From contig OY987227.1 of the NCBI GenBank assembly GCA_963920705.1, forward strand, positions 7,667,602-7,731,601: a stretch of DNA of 64,000 bases, written 5' to 3'. The DNA is from Odiellus spinosus. Lineage: Eukaryota; Arthropoda; Arachnida; Opiliones; Phalangiidae. Numbering within the stretch: position 1 is the first letter of the stretch; each line of letters starts with the position of its first letter. Below the pieces are notes generated by a model. It had not been told where the DNA came from. It worked only from the letters and a program-made list of their open reading frames with translations, and ran no database searches. Below, piece by piece: positions 10,085 through 22,681 of the stretch. The translations under genes were made by a program, and so were the position numbers.

Positions 10085-11814
10085 GTACTTCTAGATCGCG
10101 AAACGCCTTCTTGAACTAAAGCTCACTCGGAGAGGTAAAACTCTTATTTTGTAAAAATGGTGGTAAAAGTGGTTCTGTTTATTTCTTCGTTCTAAAAAGC
10201 TTATAAAACATTTTCTGTCGTAGAGCTTTTCAAATTTCGGAACTTTTTACAATCCGAAATATTTCACTTCCTTCGCCGGAAAAACCTTAAAGAAAAACCT
10301 TAAAATATAAAACAGACTTTCATCCTTTGTATCTTCCCTCGCGTATTGTTATATTTTTCTAGGGATTTCCAAAGAAGAAATGGCGCCTTGTTTTAAAAAC
10401 CTTATCCAAGCTAGCCGCGCCAATTTTATATTATTTTTTCGAGATGAAAGGAAATATCGAAAGAAAAGTCATTTCTTCGATCACGTTTAGATTTTTGACC
10501 CTATAGTATTTTTTTTTTTTTTTTTTTTTTTGGAGAAAGTAGTGGACCAATTCCCCGTCCGCCTTTTCTAGCGTCAAATTTTTAAAGTGTAGAAACGAGA
10601 CTTATAGCTTTGTAGGTCGGTTTATCGAAATACCCCGTTGTAAAGAAAGAGAGCACGTTTTCTCCTCTTCAAATGGGTGCCAAAAATCGTAGTAAACTAT
10701 TCAAATCAAAAACAAGATGGTCTTAGTGAAGTTAACCTTCACTCTCTCCAAGGGTACTAAAAAACAGGTTTTACCAGGAGTGCGCGAAATACCCGATTGT
10801 GACAAACCCGTAAACGTACCCGAAAATCGAAACTCATTACCCGCCTACCGGTAGGAGCTTACGCGATGCTTGAAAAAAAGTTATTGTATTTTAGTTCCCG
10901 CGAAAATGTTACACGATACGCTAAAAGGGTAATACGGATTTCAAAATGGCGCGAAATATAAATATCCACGTGTTTCTGTACGAATTTCAAAAATGCACAT
11001 TTCATTTAGGAACTAGAATACAGTGACGTTTTAAAAAAATGCTCATCGTCTCCAGCTAAATGAACCATACCGTGGCAAACCTAAATTTTTAAAAATCACG
11101 CCTTCTCTAGCTCTTAAATGATTTCGTTATATTTATCTCTTAAAACTTATGAATTTATTTAAATATTTAGGTCGATTAGTAATCGATCCAATGGGAATTC
11201 GGTCTCATTGGGATTTGATGGAATCGGTATATAACTATAGATACGCAATAAATAATAAAAGAGTATTAAGAAAAATATATTTTCGAGTTTGGCCGAGAGT
11301 TTAAAGTTTTATGGAAAGATGCCAAGTACTACAACCCCTGATCAATGTCCTCCTAAGCCTAGATTGGAATAACGGAGAAAAAAGGCGGTTCTCTATAGAA
11401 GATTATAACCCTGTCAATCTTGACGAATTTGAAATTGGAATTTAGTTTCGGTCGTCCGGGTTACTTTCCAAAATTAACAAAAAAAAATGTACTAAAGATG
11501 GCGAGAAGAAACTTGCGGAATTTTTTCAAGTTAAAATGATTGATCCCCTCTTTCAACAAAAAATATTTTTTTGCGACGATATTCTTCCGTCAACATAGTT
11601 TTTTCACTTTTTAAAATTATTAAAATATTTTATTTGCCATTTTTGGACCTTTTTGAAATAATTTTCGACCCCGTGAAATGTATTTTTGCACCTTTTTTAG
11701 ACACGCGTGACAAAGTGAATGTGACAAATGAAATGAAAATCATTATCTTGAGACGTTTTTTAACCGTCAGAGGTGTATTTATACTAAAGGCTTGACCATC
11801 TTGTTTTTATCTCG
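10085..11814. other. AT-rich single-copy sequence
   Basis: No gene is recognised. A poly-T tract of about 20 nt lies at 10510-10531. A small palindrome, CCTACCGGTAGG, sits near 10844. Open frames are short and without family resemblance. Confidence 0.4.
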
Positions 11815-12075
11815 TTAAAGGGAGATTATCGTTTAAATAGGCCTAATCCACCAGATTAATAAATTACATGTATTAAACTAGAAATAAATTTAGAACTTAC
11901 CCAGAAACTAGGCTTAAATTTATGGAATCATGAAAATCGATTTCTTCGCATTGATGGATCAGCATTAACCAATCGAACGATATTGGAAGTCTCATGGAGA
12001 TCTTGTCTTAACGATGTGCCTGTGCTCTATGGTCGATGATCCTTCAATCCGAAGAAACTCAGGATCTCCACGAAT
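11815..12075 (+). mobile_element. Truncated family A MITE (T2/Kolobok-like ends)
   Basis: The left end TTAAAGGGAGATTATCG is followed by GTTTAAATAGGCCTAATCC, TTAAACTAGAAATAAATTTA, GAACTTACCCAG and CATGGAGATC, matching complete copies at 17401-17798 and 28399-28779. AGGATCTCCACGAATCC begins the right arm, which then loses similarity. It lies about 150 bp left of the 21-bp satellite. Confidence 0.75.
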
Positions 12076-12219
12076 CCTGAAAAATATTGGAAAATATAGG
12101 AGGATTACTGAAATTATAAAAAATATTCATTTCATATTTGTAGTTTTTAAGCACCACATTAACAAGATGGTTAAGCAAATAGAAGAGCCACTTATCTTAA
12201 AGTTTAACCCAAATGCTGC

Positions 12220-15200
12220 TTCAATCCTCCGTTCAGCTGGCTAAACCCTCCGTTGAGCTGGCTAAACCCTCCGTTGAGCTGGCTAAACCCTCCGTTGAGC
12301 TGGCTAAACCCTCCGTTGAGCTGGCTAAACCCTCCGTTGAGCTGGCTAAACCCTCCGTTGAGTTGGCTAAACCCTCCGTTGAGCTGGCTAAACCCTCCGT
12401 TGAGCTGGCTAAACCCTCCGTTGAGCTGGCTAAACCCTCCGTTGAGCTGGCTAAACCCTCCGTTGAGCTGGCTAAACCCTCCGTTGAGTTGGCTAAACCC
12501 TCCGTTGAGCTGGCTAAACCCTCCGTTGAGCTGGCTAAACCCTCCGTTGAGCTGGCTAAACCCTCCGTTGAGCTGGCTAAACCCTCCGTTGAGCTGGCTA
12601 AACCCTCCGTTGAGCTGGCTAAACCCTCCGTTGAGCTGGCTAAACCCTCCGTTGAGCTGGCTAAACCCTCCGTTGAGCTGGCTAAACCCTCCGTTGAGCT
12701 GGCTAAACCCTCCGTTGAGCTGGCTAAACCCTCCGTTGAGCTGGCTAAACCCTCCGTTGAGCTGGCTAAACCCTCCGTTGAGCTGGCTAAACCCTCCGTT
12801 GAGCTGGCTAAACCCTCCGTTGAGCTGGCTAAACCCTCCGTTGAGCTGGCTAAACCCTCCGTTGAGCTGGCTAAACCCTCCGTTGAGCTGGCTAAACCCT
12901 CCGTTGAGCTGGCTAAACCCTCCGTTGAGCTGGCTAAACCCTCCGTTGAGCTGGCTAAAACCTCCGTTGAGCTGGCTAAAACCTCCGTTGAGCTGGCTAA
13001 AACCTCCGTTGAGCTGGCTAAACCCTCCGTTGAGCTGGCTAAACCCTCCGTTGAGCTGGCTAAACCCTCCGTTGAGCTGGCTAAACCCTCCGTTGAGCTG
13101 GCTAAACCCTCCGTTGAGCTGGCTAAACCCTCCGTTGAGCTGGCTAAACCCTCCGTTGAGCTGGCTAAACCCTCCGTTGAGCTGGCTAAACCCTCCGTTG
13201 AGCTGGCTAAACCCTCCGTTGAGCTGGCTAAACCCTCCGTTGAGCTGGCTAAACCCTCCGTTGAGCTGGCTAAACCCTCCGTTGAGCTGGCTAAACCCTC
13301 CGTTGAGCTGGCTAAACCCTCCGTTGAGCTGGCTAAACCCTCCGTTGAGCTGGCTAAACCCTCCGTTGAGCTGGCTAAACCCTCCGTTGAGCTGGCTAAA
13401 CCCTCCGTTGAGCTGGCTAAACCCTCCGTTGAGCTGGCTAAACCCTCCGTTGAGCTGGCTAAACCCTCCGTTGAGCTGGCTAAACCCTCCGTTGAGCTGG
13501 CTAAACCCTCCGTTGAGCTGGCTAAACCCTCCGTTGAGCTGGCTAAACCCTCCGTTGAGCTGGCTAAACCCTCCGTTGAGCTGGCTAAACCCTCCGTTGA
13601 GCTGGCTAAACCCTCCGTTGAGCTGGCTAAACCCTCCGTTGAGCTGGCTAAACCCTCCGTTGAGCTGGCTAAACCCTCCGTTGAGCTGGCTAAACCCTCC
13701 GTTGAGCTGGCTAAACCCTCCGTTGAGCTGGCTAAACCCTCCGTTGAGCTGGCTAAACCCTCCGTTGAGCTGGCTAAACCCTCCGTTGAGCTGGCTAAAC
13801 CCTCCGTTGAGCTGGCTAAACCCTCCGTTGAGCTGGCTAAACCCTCCGTTGAGCTGGCTAAACCCTCCGTTGAGCTGGCTAAACCCTCCGTTGAGCTGGC
13901 TAAACCCTCCGTTGAGCTGGCTAAACCCTCCGTTGAGCTGGCTAAACCCTCCGTTGAGCTGGCTAAACCCTCCGTTGAGCTGGCTAAACCCTCCGTTGAG
14001 CTGGCTAAACCCTCCGTTGAGCTGGCTAAACCCTCCGTTGAGCTGGCTAAACCCTCCGTTGAGCTGGCTAAACCCTCCGTTGAGCTGGCTAAACCCTCCG
14101 TTGAGCTGGCTAAACCCTCCGTTGAGCTGGCTAAACCCTCCGTTGAGCTGGCTAAACCCTCCGTTGAGCTGGCTAAACCCTCCGTTGAGCTGGCTAAACC
14201 CTCCGTTGAGCTGGCTAAACCCTCCGTTGAGCTGGCTAAACCCTCCGTTGAGCTGGCTAAACCCTCCGTTGAGCTGGCTAAACCCTCCGTTGAGCTGGCT
14301 AAACCCTCCGTTGAGCTGGCTAAACCCTCCGTTGAGCTGGCTAAACCCTCCGTTGAGCTGGCTAAACCCTCCGTTGAGCTGGCTAAACCCTCCGTTGAGC
14401 TGGCTAAACCCTCCGTTGAGCTGGCTAAACCCTCCGTTGAGCTGGCTAAACCCTCCGTTGAGCTGGCTAAACCCTCCGTTGAGCTGGCTAAACCCTCCGT
14501 TGAGCTGGCTAAACCCTCCGTTGAGCTGGCTAAACCCTCCGTTGAGCTGGCTAAACCCTCCGTTGAGCTGGCTAAACCCTCCGTTGAGCTGGCTAAACCC
14601 TCCGTTGAGCTGGCTAAACCCTCCGTTGAGCTGGCTAAACCCTCCGTTGAGCTGGCTAAACCCTCCGTTGAGCTGGCTAAACCCTCCGTTGAGCTGGCTA
14701 AACCCTTCGTTGAGCTGGCTAAACCCTCCGTTGAGCTGGCTAAACCCTCCGTTGAGCTGGCTGAAAAATCCGTTGAGCTGGCTAAACCCTCCGTTGAGCT
14801 GGCTGAAAAATCCGTTGAGCTGGCTGAAAAATCCGTTGAGCTGGCTGAAAAATCCGTTGAGCTGGCTGAAAAATCCGTTGAGCTGGCTGAAAAATCCGTT
14901 GAGCTGGCTGAAAAATCCGTTGAGCTGGCTGAAAAATCCGTTGAGCTGGCTGAAAAATCCGTTGAGCTGGCTGAAAAATCCGTTGAGCTGGCTGAAAAAT
15001 CCGTTGAGCTGGCTGAAAAATCCGTTGAGCTGGCTGAAAAATCCGTTGAGCTGGCTGAAAAATCCGTTGAGCTGGCTGAAAAATCCGTTGAGCTGGCTGA
15101 AAAATCCGTTGAGCTGGCTGAAAAATCCGTTGAGCTGGCTGAAAAATCCGTTGAGCTGGCTGAAAAATCCGTTGAGCTGGCTGAAAAATCCGTTGAGCTG

Positions 15201-15583
15201 GCTGAAAAATCCGTTGAGCTGGCTGAAAAATCCGTTGAGCTGGCTGAAAAATCCGTTGAGCTGGCTGAAAAATCCGTTGAGCTGGCTGAAAAATCCGTTG
15301 AGCTGGCTGAAAAATCCGTTGAGCTGGCTGAAAAAGCCGTTGAGCTGGCTGAAAAAGCCGTTGAGCTGGCTGAAAAAGCCGTTGAGCTGGCTGAAAAAGC
15401 CGTTGAGCTGGCTGAAAAAGCCGTTGAGCTGGCTGAAAAATCCGTTGAGCTGGCTGAAAAATCCGTTGAGCTGGCTGAAAAATCCGTTGAGCTGGCTGAA
15501 AAATCCGTTGAGCTGGCTGAAAAATCCGTTGAGCGGGCTGAAAAATCCGTTGAGCGGGCTGAAAAATCCGTTGAGCTGTCTCA
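12220..15583. repeat. 21-bp satellite array (160 copies, two subfamilies)
   Basis: The unit is GTTGAGCTGGCTAAACCCTCC. The first GTT is at 12231 and the last at 15570, exactly 159 periods of 21 bp, so there is no net indel in 3.3 kb. From 12231 to about 14760 the unit carries CTAAACCCTCC; from about 14762 it carries CTGAAAAATCC. One stray CTAAACCC unit sits at the junction (14780-14790). CTGAAAAAGCC variants form a block of five (15331-15430). Other variants are AAAACCTCC (three in a row near 12957-13010), GAGTTGGCT (12361 and 12487), CCCTTCG (14703) and GAGCGGGCT in the last copies. Frames stay open on both strands because 21 is a multiple of 3. Confidence 0.97.
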
Positions 15584-17400
15584 ACGCGACATTTAAACAA
15601 GGAATCGATAAAAAATATCGATGCTGATAGGTAAAATTGAGAAACAAATATTTTTTGACAGTTTTCTTATTTATTTTTCACATTTAATTAACACACTTAC
15701 CTATAGAGAATGTATACAAAACCCTGACATACCCCCAAATTAGGCTCACAGTTTTTCTTTTTTTTTTTTTTTTTTCTCGAAACATTGGACTGTAACGCGT
15801 CAAAATATTTTTTTTTTATCATCAGTTATACATTTTTACTTTCTCAATAGGTCCGTTTTATTTTTCTTAATTATAACGCCACTTTAGTTTGTATATTTTA
15901 TTATTTTTTATCTTTCTTCTTTTAATTAACAACATTTAGATTTGTCACTTCTTAGTATTGTTTTTTTTTTTTTTTTTTCTTTATATATTGACCACGGTTG
16001 ACTCGAGCGAGCTGGTCAGTTCGGTCCGGTTTTAAAGTTACATTCACACATTCACGCGCCTTACTTTTGGTCGCATTTTTCTTCGGAAGAAATTAGAAAT
16101 AAAGTCAACAAAACTACTAATAGTATATATCCATTTATCTGTCCTTTTTGTTGAATTTTAAGTGTTTTTTCACTTAAATTGATGTCCATTTTAATAATAT
16201 ATTTACTTTTATATATATATATATAATATAGTCTTTTTATATCAGTTTATCGAAGTTCATATATTACAAGTTTAGAGAAAATTATGTTATCGGACAAAAT
16301 GTTTTGAGATTTTTGTTTTGTTTTGTATATGCCACAAATTGTGCTCAAGAGCGGCTAATAAACTCGGGTTTCCTTTACTTTCGTCTCCCGCCAAAGTTTT
16401 TTATTTTTTTTTTTTTTTTTTTTTGATAATGTTTAATTTTTTTTCTTTATTTGGTCATTTTTTTAGACTTTTCTTATATTTGGAATGCTATTCAACCTCC
16501 TGGATTTTATAATTATTTAAAAATTTTAATTTTTCGCCGCTTTGTTTAGTTTGAATTCTTCGGTTCTTCGTCGCCAAATGGGAAAAGACCAGCTGAATAT
16601 ATTTCAAAACATTAATTTGAAAATGAAAGTTTAAAATAATTTTTTAAATTTCAGAATTTATATATAGACTTCAGCCAGAATATTTAAGAGAAAATATTGT
16701 CAATTTTCTAACACTTTTTTTTTTTCAAGTATCTGGCAGACGACTTTACCTATTCTAAAACTCGAAAAATATTTGAAATTTTCTTACGTATTTTAAGATA
16801 ATTTTGCGGGATTTTATATTTATTTATTTTGTCAAACAGCCTAATAGGTATTTAATTTTCTCTCGGGAAACATATTTTTAATAACACTTACTTTTTTTTT
16901 TAGTTTTTTTATATATACCTAATTATGATATTTTTCAATTTTTATGGTTTTTTTTTTTTAGATTTTTTTGTTATTAGAAAAAATAATTTTTAAAAGACTC
17001 GTGGCATTTTCGAATACGATCTTTCGCTTCGTATCATTAATTTTTAAACCTAAACAAAAATACGATATATCTACACTTAAATAGAACTCCACAGCTTTGT
17101 TGTATGTATTTATATTATTTACAATTTTATATCAAGAAAAATTAACGGCCTATGCAAATAAGAAAGGGTTGTTCGACTAATTCCAAAAATTATGGAATTA
17201 AAAATTAATATCAGAAAAAACAAAAATGATGGTTTTCAACTTAAAATTTAAATTTCATTAAAATAGCCTAAAGTATTAAAAAATATTATGACTTAGTTCT
17301 TTAAGCTAGAGGAGCCGATGAAAAATACAACTCCCAGATTATATCCGATACCCCTAGAAAATCGAGCCAGGATTTGTATGGCGAGGTTTCAAATTGTCCA
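15584..17400. other. AT-rich single-copy sequence with poly-T tracts
   Basis: Long T runs occur at 15753-15774, 15960-15979 and 16397-16423, and a TA run at 16214-16226. No target-site duplications were evident around them. No coding region is recognised. Confidence 0.45.
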
Positions 17401-17798
17401 TGGAGAATTTATTTTTATCAATTCATTATCGTTTAAATAGGCTGCCTAATCCGCAAATAAAAAGTTAACAAAACAAATATTAAACTAGAAATAAATTTAA
17501 AACTTACCCAGGAAATAGGCTTAGCGGTATCCATGGAGATCCTGAATTGTAAAGTTATCGACCAATGAGCAAAGGCCCGTCGTTTACGAGACTTACAATC
17601 AGGTTCGATTGGTCGCTAGACCTTATTCGCTAGGAAATTAGGATCTCCATGAATCCCGCTAAGCCTTTTTTCCAGGTAAGTTTAAAATTTATTTCTAGTT
17701 TAAAATTTGTTTATAAATTTTTTCTCTAGTGGATTAGGCATATTTAAACGATAAGAAATCGATAAAAAAGCATTTGTTAGGTTGCATTCTCCCTTTAA
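17401..17798. mobile_element. Family A MITE, nearly complete
   Basis: The right end reads TTAGGTTGCATTCTCCCTTTAA. The left arm (ATCGTTTAAATAGGC, TTAAACTAGAAATAAATTTA, AACTTACCCAGGAAATAGG, CTTAGCGG) and the right arm are long inverted repeats of about 130-150 bp. The centre contains GTTCGATTGGTCGCTAGAC, shared with the copy at 28399. The extreme left terminus has decayed. No open frame resembling a transposase. Confidence 0.82.
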
Positions 17799-18425
17799 GA
17801 GCTTGTAGACTGAAATAATTTATCATTTTTAAGAGTTTTTTCCACTAGGCAAAGCTAGTATTAGACCGTGAACGTCAGGGGTCCAGCTAATTCGTTATTA
17901 GGAATATATAGAAACTTGACAATCGCTGACAATGGACATCTTAACTGACCAAGTTGACAGTTGACCAATAAAGAGGGGATTGAATTAAATATGCCTGGGA
18001 AAGTATAAGTTCGGCTCCCTTGGCGTAATTAATATTTGTTTCTTTTGTTTTTAATCTTATCATTTGTTAGGGCTAATAAGGCGAAATTTAATGGATTACA
18101 TTTTAGGCTGACACTCGTAGTATTTCAGTTTTTTAGCGTTTTAATTCAGGCCATTGTATTTTTCGCGCGTGTATAATTTACATAAATTTACAATGAAGGC
18201 AAATATCGTGCTTCGAAATTTAAACTAAACTCCCCAGCAACGAGTGAAATATTACTAGGATTAGAATTTCGTATCGAATTTTACGAAAATTGAAAATATT
18301 CTCGAAAAGGTACGTTGGCCAATTTTAAGGGTTTTACGATTTATTTGATAAATTTTAAAATAAAAATTTTGGTTTTAAAAGTTTCTTACCTAATTCTAGA
18401 TGGCCATCTTAATCTTAGATAAAAA
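17799..18425. other. Single-copy sequence, nothing recognised
   Basis: AT-rich sequence between two MITEs. No gene, RNA or repeat structure is supported. Confidence 0.4.
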
Positions 18426-18586
18426 TTAATAACCAAACCTGGCGTTCATAAGCGACCTCTAACGGCAAATAGTTCGGGCGAAAGTAGGGAATAACGTGGC
18501 TGCTATGAAAAATATCAGAGAATAAGTGTGGTGTGCCAGTATTATTTGCCGTTAGAGGTCGCTTATGAACGTTTCGTTATTAATCT
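18426..18586. mobile_element. MITE family C, complete
   Basis: Nearly perfect inverted arms: GCGTTCATAAGCGACCTCTA plus ACGGCAAATA on the left (18443-18471), and the complement on the right (18542-18572). Weaker complementarity extends to ATTAATAAC and GTTATTAAT at the ends. Spacer of about 70 bp. The close arm match means recent origin or strong hairpin conservation. No coding capacity. Confidence 0.85.
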
Positions 18587-20785
18587 TCATCTATAAAGAT
18601 AGGTGCCCATTGTTAATAGTTCTAGACTAAATCGAGAAATGGTATTGAAAGGTTTAGTTGTTTCGTGAAATATTCCTTAAGTATACCCGAAAAAATTAAT
18701 TTTGTTTTCTCCAAAGTAACCCGGTTAGTTAAGATTTAGATGTTTTAGTAAAAATCGACGGATTAGGTCGGCGGTAACCCAACGAATCCGAAAATAAGAA
18801 TATAATAAATCAAATTTATCCGAGCTTTTAAGTCAATATTGTCAAAAACCTTTTCAACATGACATTTTCGATTAAACTCTAAAGCCCTTATTCGCGCGAT
18901 TCAATTTTATCAACCAATTAGTATTCATTCTCGAGCGAATACGATGAACTAAACCTTAGTACTCATTAATTTAATTTCCGGTTTACGAATTTTTAAGAGT
19001 TAATGTCGAAAATGTTTTAATTTTTTTTAATTTTCTGAGTCTTTCAGATTGTACGTTTTGACTGAATTGAAATTTGAATGTTAATAAGAATCCAGTTATT
19101 CCACCGGAGTTGCTGCTAAGAGGCAATGACGTCAATTGACTCGCCTATTGGTTTAAAAAAAGTCCCTGTATTCTTAATTTTTGTGAAAAAAAGTATTCAT
19201 AGGCTAAATTTAAAATTCATATAGTTATTCAAATTTTTCTCTGAAAGGAAATCCACCTTTCCTGTTTATCGTGTGTCAAATTTTCAGAGGAATTAAAATA
19301 AATGCTTTTGTTTCTTTTAAACCAATGCGGATGGCGTCATCGTTCCCTAAATAGCCCCTCCCAATGGCAAAACATGATTTTTAATAATTCAGGCAGTGTT
19401 TAAAGTTAAGCGTTATTTATTGTTTATAAATTTAAATTATTTTCTTCTCTATTTTGTAGTTGAAACAATTGAATCGCGCGAACATGTAGCGGTTAAATTA
19501 AATTTGCTGCTGAATTTATTCTTTTAAACTTAAGATTATGGTAATTTTTAATTAAGATACCTTTGAAATTGGTGGGGGATTTAAGTTCGGTTGAGCTGTC
19601 TTTTCCCCAGGTTATCGTGGAACTTACCGCGATTTCTTCTTCGATTACAAAAATTCACGAACGATTGTCACGCTGCTTTGTTGTGTTTTTATTTCCCATC
19701 CGATTGCTTATTCCTTACATGGACTCGATTTTCCGTTAATATAAATCGGAGAAAGCTTCTTTTCGTATTTTTTGTTTTTAATTTTTGGGTTGAATAAATT
19801 CCAAAGGGGTCAGAGTTGAACCGCGAGATGAGACAGAAAGGAGATGACGGGGCTCGAGATTCTCGAAGTTTCATTTTCAATTTTTTTTTCTTCTTCTTCT
19901 TCAATTTATAGAGTAAACATTTTACACCAGACGCACCCTGATCTGAAAGAATGAAAGAAAAAAAAAATTAATATCAACTCTAAAGTAGTTAATTTAATCT
20001 TGATTAAACAATTAGCAAAGTACCGAGAATAATTGTGTTTATTATAAGAGTAAAAAAGGTTACTAGACTTGTATTTAAACTTGTTTTAAAAGAAATTATA
20101 GAATTTTTTTATAGTATATTCAAACCTTTTAATTATTAACAGATCATAGAGAATAAGGTTACGAGTTAAGAGATACCTAATGACGTCACTAACAGTATTG
20201 GCGAATACTCCCATCCTTTCATTTTTTTTTAAAATCACGATCTTTGTAAAACCATGTCCTTAAGCACGTTCATTTCATACCCCTCCCGATGATGCCCTCA
20301 ACATCAACTAATAAGCCTGGGAAGCCAAATATCAAATTGGTTTTGGAGAGACGTCTAAGGCTAAGCCTTCATTTTGAAAAGAACTATTTTTAGATAGATG
20401 GTACTCGAAGTAATAAGGCGAAAAAAAAAAAAAAAGGTCTGCCGTCTCTCGAACGACGAAAATTCGCCAAGTCCCGCTATAGTCTAGCTCGAAAGACTCT
20501 CGAACAATGTAATAATTTTCGAATCGGGAAGATTCGAGAATGAATGAAAGATAGATAAGTCACGTTTAGAAGGTTGAGGATAAACCGAATTTCGCGTTCC
20601 ATACGTTCGCCATTTTAAATATATCGCACTTTTTTGCTCCGGTTCGCGAACAATGCATTTATTCGGCCAATATAAAATTGTATAAAGATGCCAGTTACGA
20701 ATATCATTTTCTTACAATGTTTTACAAGTAAAGATAATTTTATGGATATGAATCCAATAATATTCTCAAGCTGACAACATTTCTT
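18587..20785. other. AT-rich single-copy sequence
   Basis: No gene recognised. Short tracts include poly-A at 20421-20435 and CTTCTTCTTCTTC near 19890. Unassigned frames near 19591-19904 lack any recognisable domain. Confidence 0.4.
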
Positions 20786-21640
20786 ATATTATAATTTATT
20801 TCATAATTTTACCTTATTTAATGTTTTCAATATTCTATATTTTATAATTAAAGTTTTCAATATTATATATTTTATAATTAATGTTTTCAATATTATATAT
20901 TTTTTAATTAATTTTTTCAATATTATATATTTTATAATTAATGTTTTCAATATTATATATTTTATAATTAATGTTTTCAATATATTATATTTTATAATAT
21001 TTGTTTTCAATATATTATATTTTATAATATATGTTTTCAATATTATATTTTATAATATATGTTTTCAATATTATATTTTATAATATATGTTTTCAATATT
21101 ATATTTTATAATATATGTTTTCAATATTATATTTTATAATATATGTTTTCAATATTATATTTTATAATATATGTTTTCAATATTATATTTTATAATATAT
21201 GTTTTCAATATTATATTTTATAATATATGTTTTCAATATTATATTTTATAATATATGTTTTCAATATATTAGATATTATAATTAATAATATATTATATTT
21301 TATAATATATGTTTTCAATATATTAGATATTATAATTAATAATATATTATATTTTATAATATATGTTGTCAATATTCTATATTTTAAAATTAACGTTTTA
21401 AATATTTTATATTTTAAAATGAATGTTTCCAACAATTTTATAATTAATATAATTATTCATTAATATAATTATAATGAATGTTTTCAACATTTTATAATTA
21501 ATATAATTATAATGAATGTTTTCAACATTTTATAATATAATTATAATGAATGTTTTCAACATTTTATAATTAATATAATTATAATGAATGTTTTCAACAT
21601 TTTCTAATGCGTTTTCCAATATTTTATAATGTTTTCAAAA
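20786..21640. repeat. AT-rich minisatellite (28-30 and 38 bp units)
   Basis: Units of TTTTATAATTAATGTTTTCA plus ATATTATATA repeat at 30 bp in the left part. They become TTTTATAATATATGTTTTCA plus ATATTATA at exactly 28 bp from about 21030 to 21260 (GTTTTCAA at 21033, 21061 and 21089). After two longer hybrid units the array continues as roughly 38-bp AATGAATGTTTTCAACATT units to about 21610. Nearly pure A+T with many TATAAT palindromes. Frames seen here are not coding. Confidence 0.93.
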
Positions 21641-21699
21641 TGTTATAATAATTTTAACTATATTTTACAATAATTTCGACCATTTTCATAGAATTTAAA

Positions 21700-21897
21700 A
21701 GTAATTCTATATTTTCCTATAAATTCCTACATAAAATCGATGGAAAATATCATATTTTCCTATAAATTCTAACAAACATCGATGGAAAATATATTTTCCT
21801 ATAAATTCTTGCATAAATCGATGGAAAATATCATATTTTCCTATAAATTCTTGCATAAATCGATGGAAAATAACATATTTTCCTATAAATATTTGTT
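21700..21897. repeat. 42-bp minisatellite (four to five copies)
   Basis: The unit is TATTTTCCTATAAATTCTTG followed by CATAAATCGATGGAAAATATCA. CGATGG recurs at 21738, 21780, 21819 and 21861. TTTTCC and GGAAAA within each unit are complementary, so each copy can form a small hairpin. Confidence 0.9.
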
Positions 21898-22640
21898 TTT
21901 ATTATGATCACCCTATATACGACGGTTTAGTTTTGGTTTCGTTTTTATACCATTAAATTTATTCTATTTTTCCATATGTTAATTATCAAATTAATTTAGA
22001 CAATAAGACAATTCGAGAAGAAAATTACTACCTATTCTAATTTAATTGATCATGATGTAAAATAGAAAAAGAAATATTTTCTTTGTAATCTAGCTCTTTT
22101 TTCCAATAAACTCTTGATAGTTCACAGTCTATCGTCCAGGTGGCGCCAGAAGTTCCAGAAGGCGGCTCTATTAAGTACAATCCTCTTTACGATACCTTTC
22201 CGCCTTGGTATTATAAATTCTTAATGCTATTTTAGGTACGATACTACGAAAAAACTGTAAATTAGCCCCCAAAAACGTGCCCGAAAACTTAACTATTCAA
22301 ATAAACTAAACATATGAAACCCACAAAAACCCGCTGGGTAAGAAAAAAAATTGTTTTCGGAAGGAAGAACGCTATAGGTTTAATATCTTTCGCGCCTCGG
22401 TACGTAATGTTTATCCAGATCTAACCAGTCTTTCGACTGGTATCGTATATTATGACCAAAAAGGGGTTTGTTTTGCCGCTATAAAAAAAAAAAACTAACA
22501 GGAGAAAATAAACCCTGAATTAGAAACTAGACGAGTCTAGTCTGCTAAAACCAATTTAAAGGGCCAGTCTGTATTGAATTTAAAATTTTCAAGATTCGAG
22601 TCATAACATTTTAAATTGATTCTGTCACTGATTCCTAGTG
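21898..22640. other. Single-copy sequence, nothing recognised
   Basis: Mixed sequence with a short GC-richer patch (CAGGTGGCGCCAGAAGTTCC) near 22137-22156. No gene or RNA could be supported. Confidence 0.35.
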
Positions 22641-22681
22641 ATATCAGCTATCTTACAACTCCGCGCTAAAGAGATTGAGAT

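Noticed and set aside
12213-15596. Plus-strand 1127-codon frame VELAKPS/VELAEKS as a repetitive structural protein
   Set aside because: Although it has an ATG, unique sequence at both ends is minimal, most variants are non-synonymous in this frame, and frames on both strands are open. The satellite explanation is sufficient.
17606-17626. tRNA B-box (GGTTCGATTGGTCGC)
   Set aside because: It lies in the centre of a family A MITE, repeats at 28593, and no cloverleaf can be formed around it.
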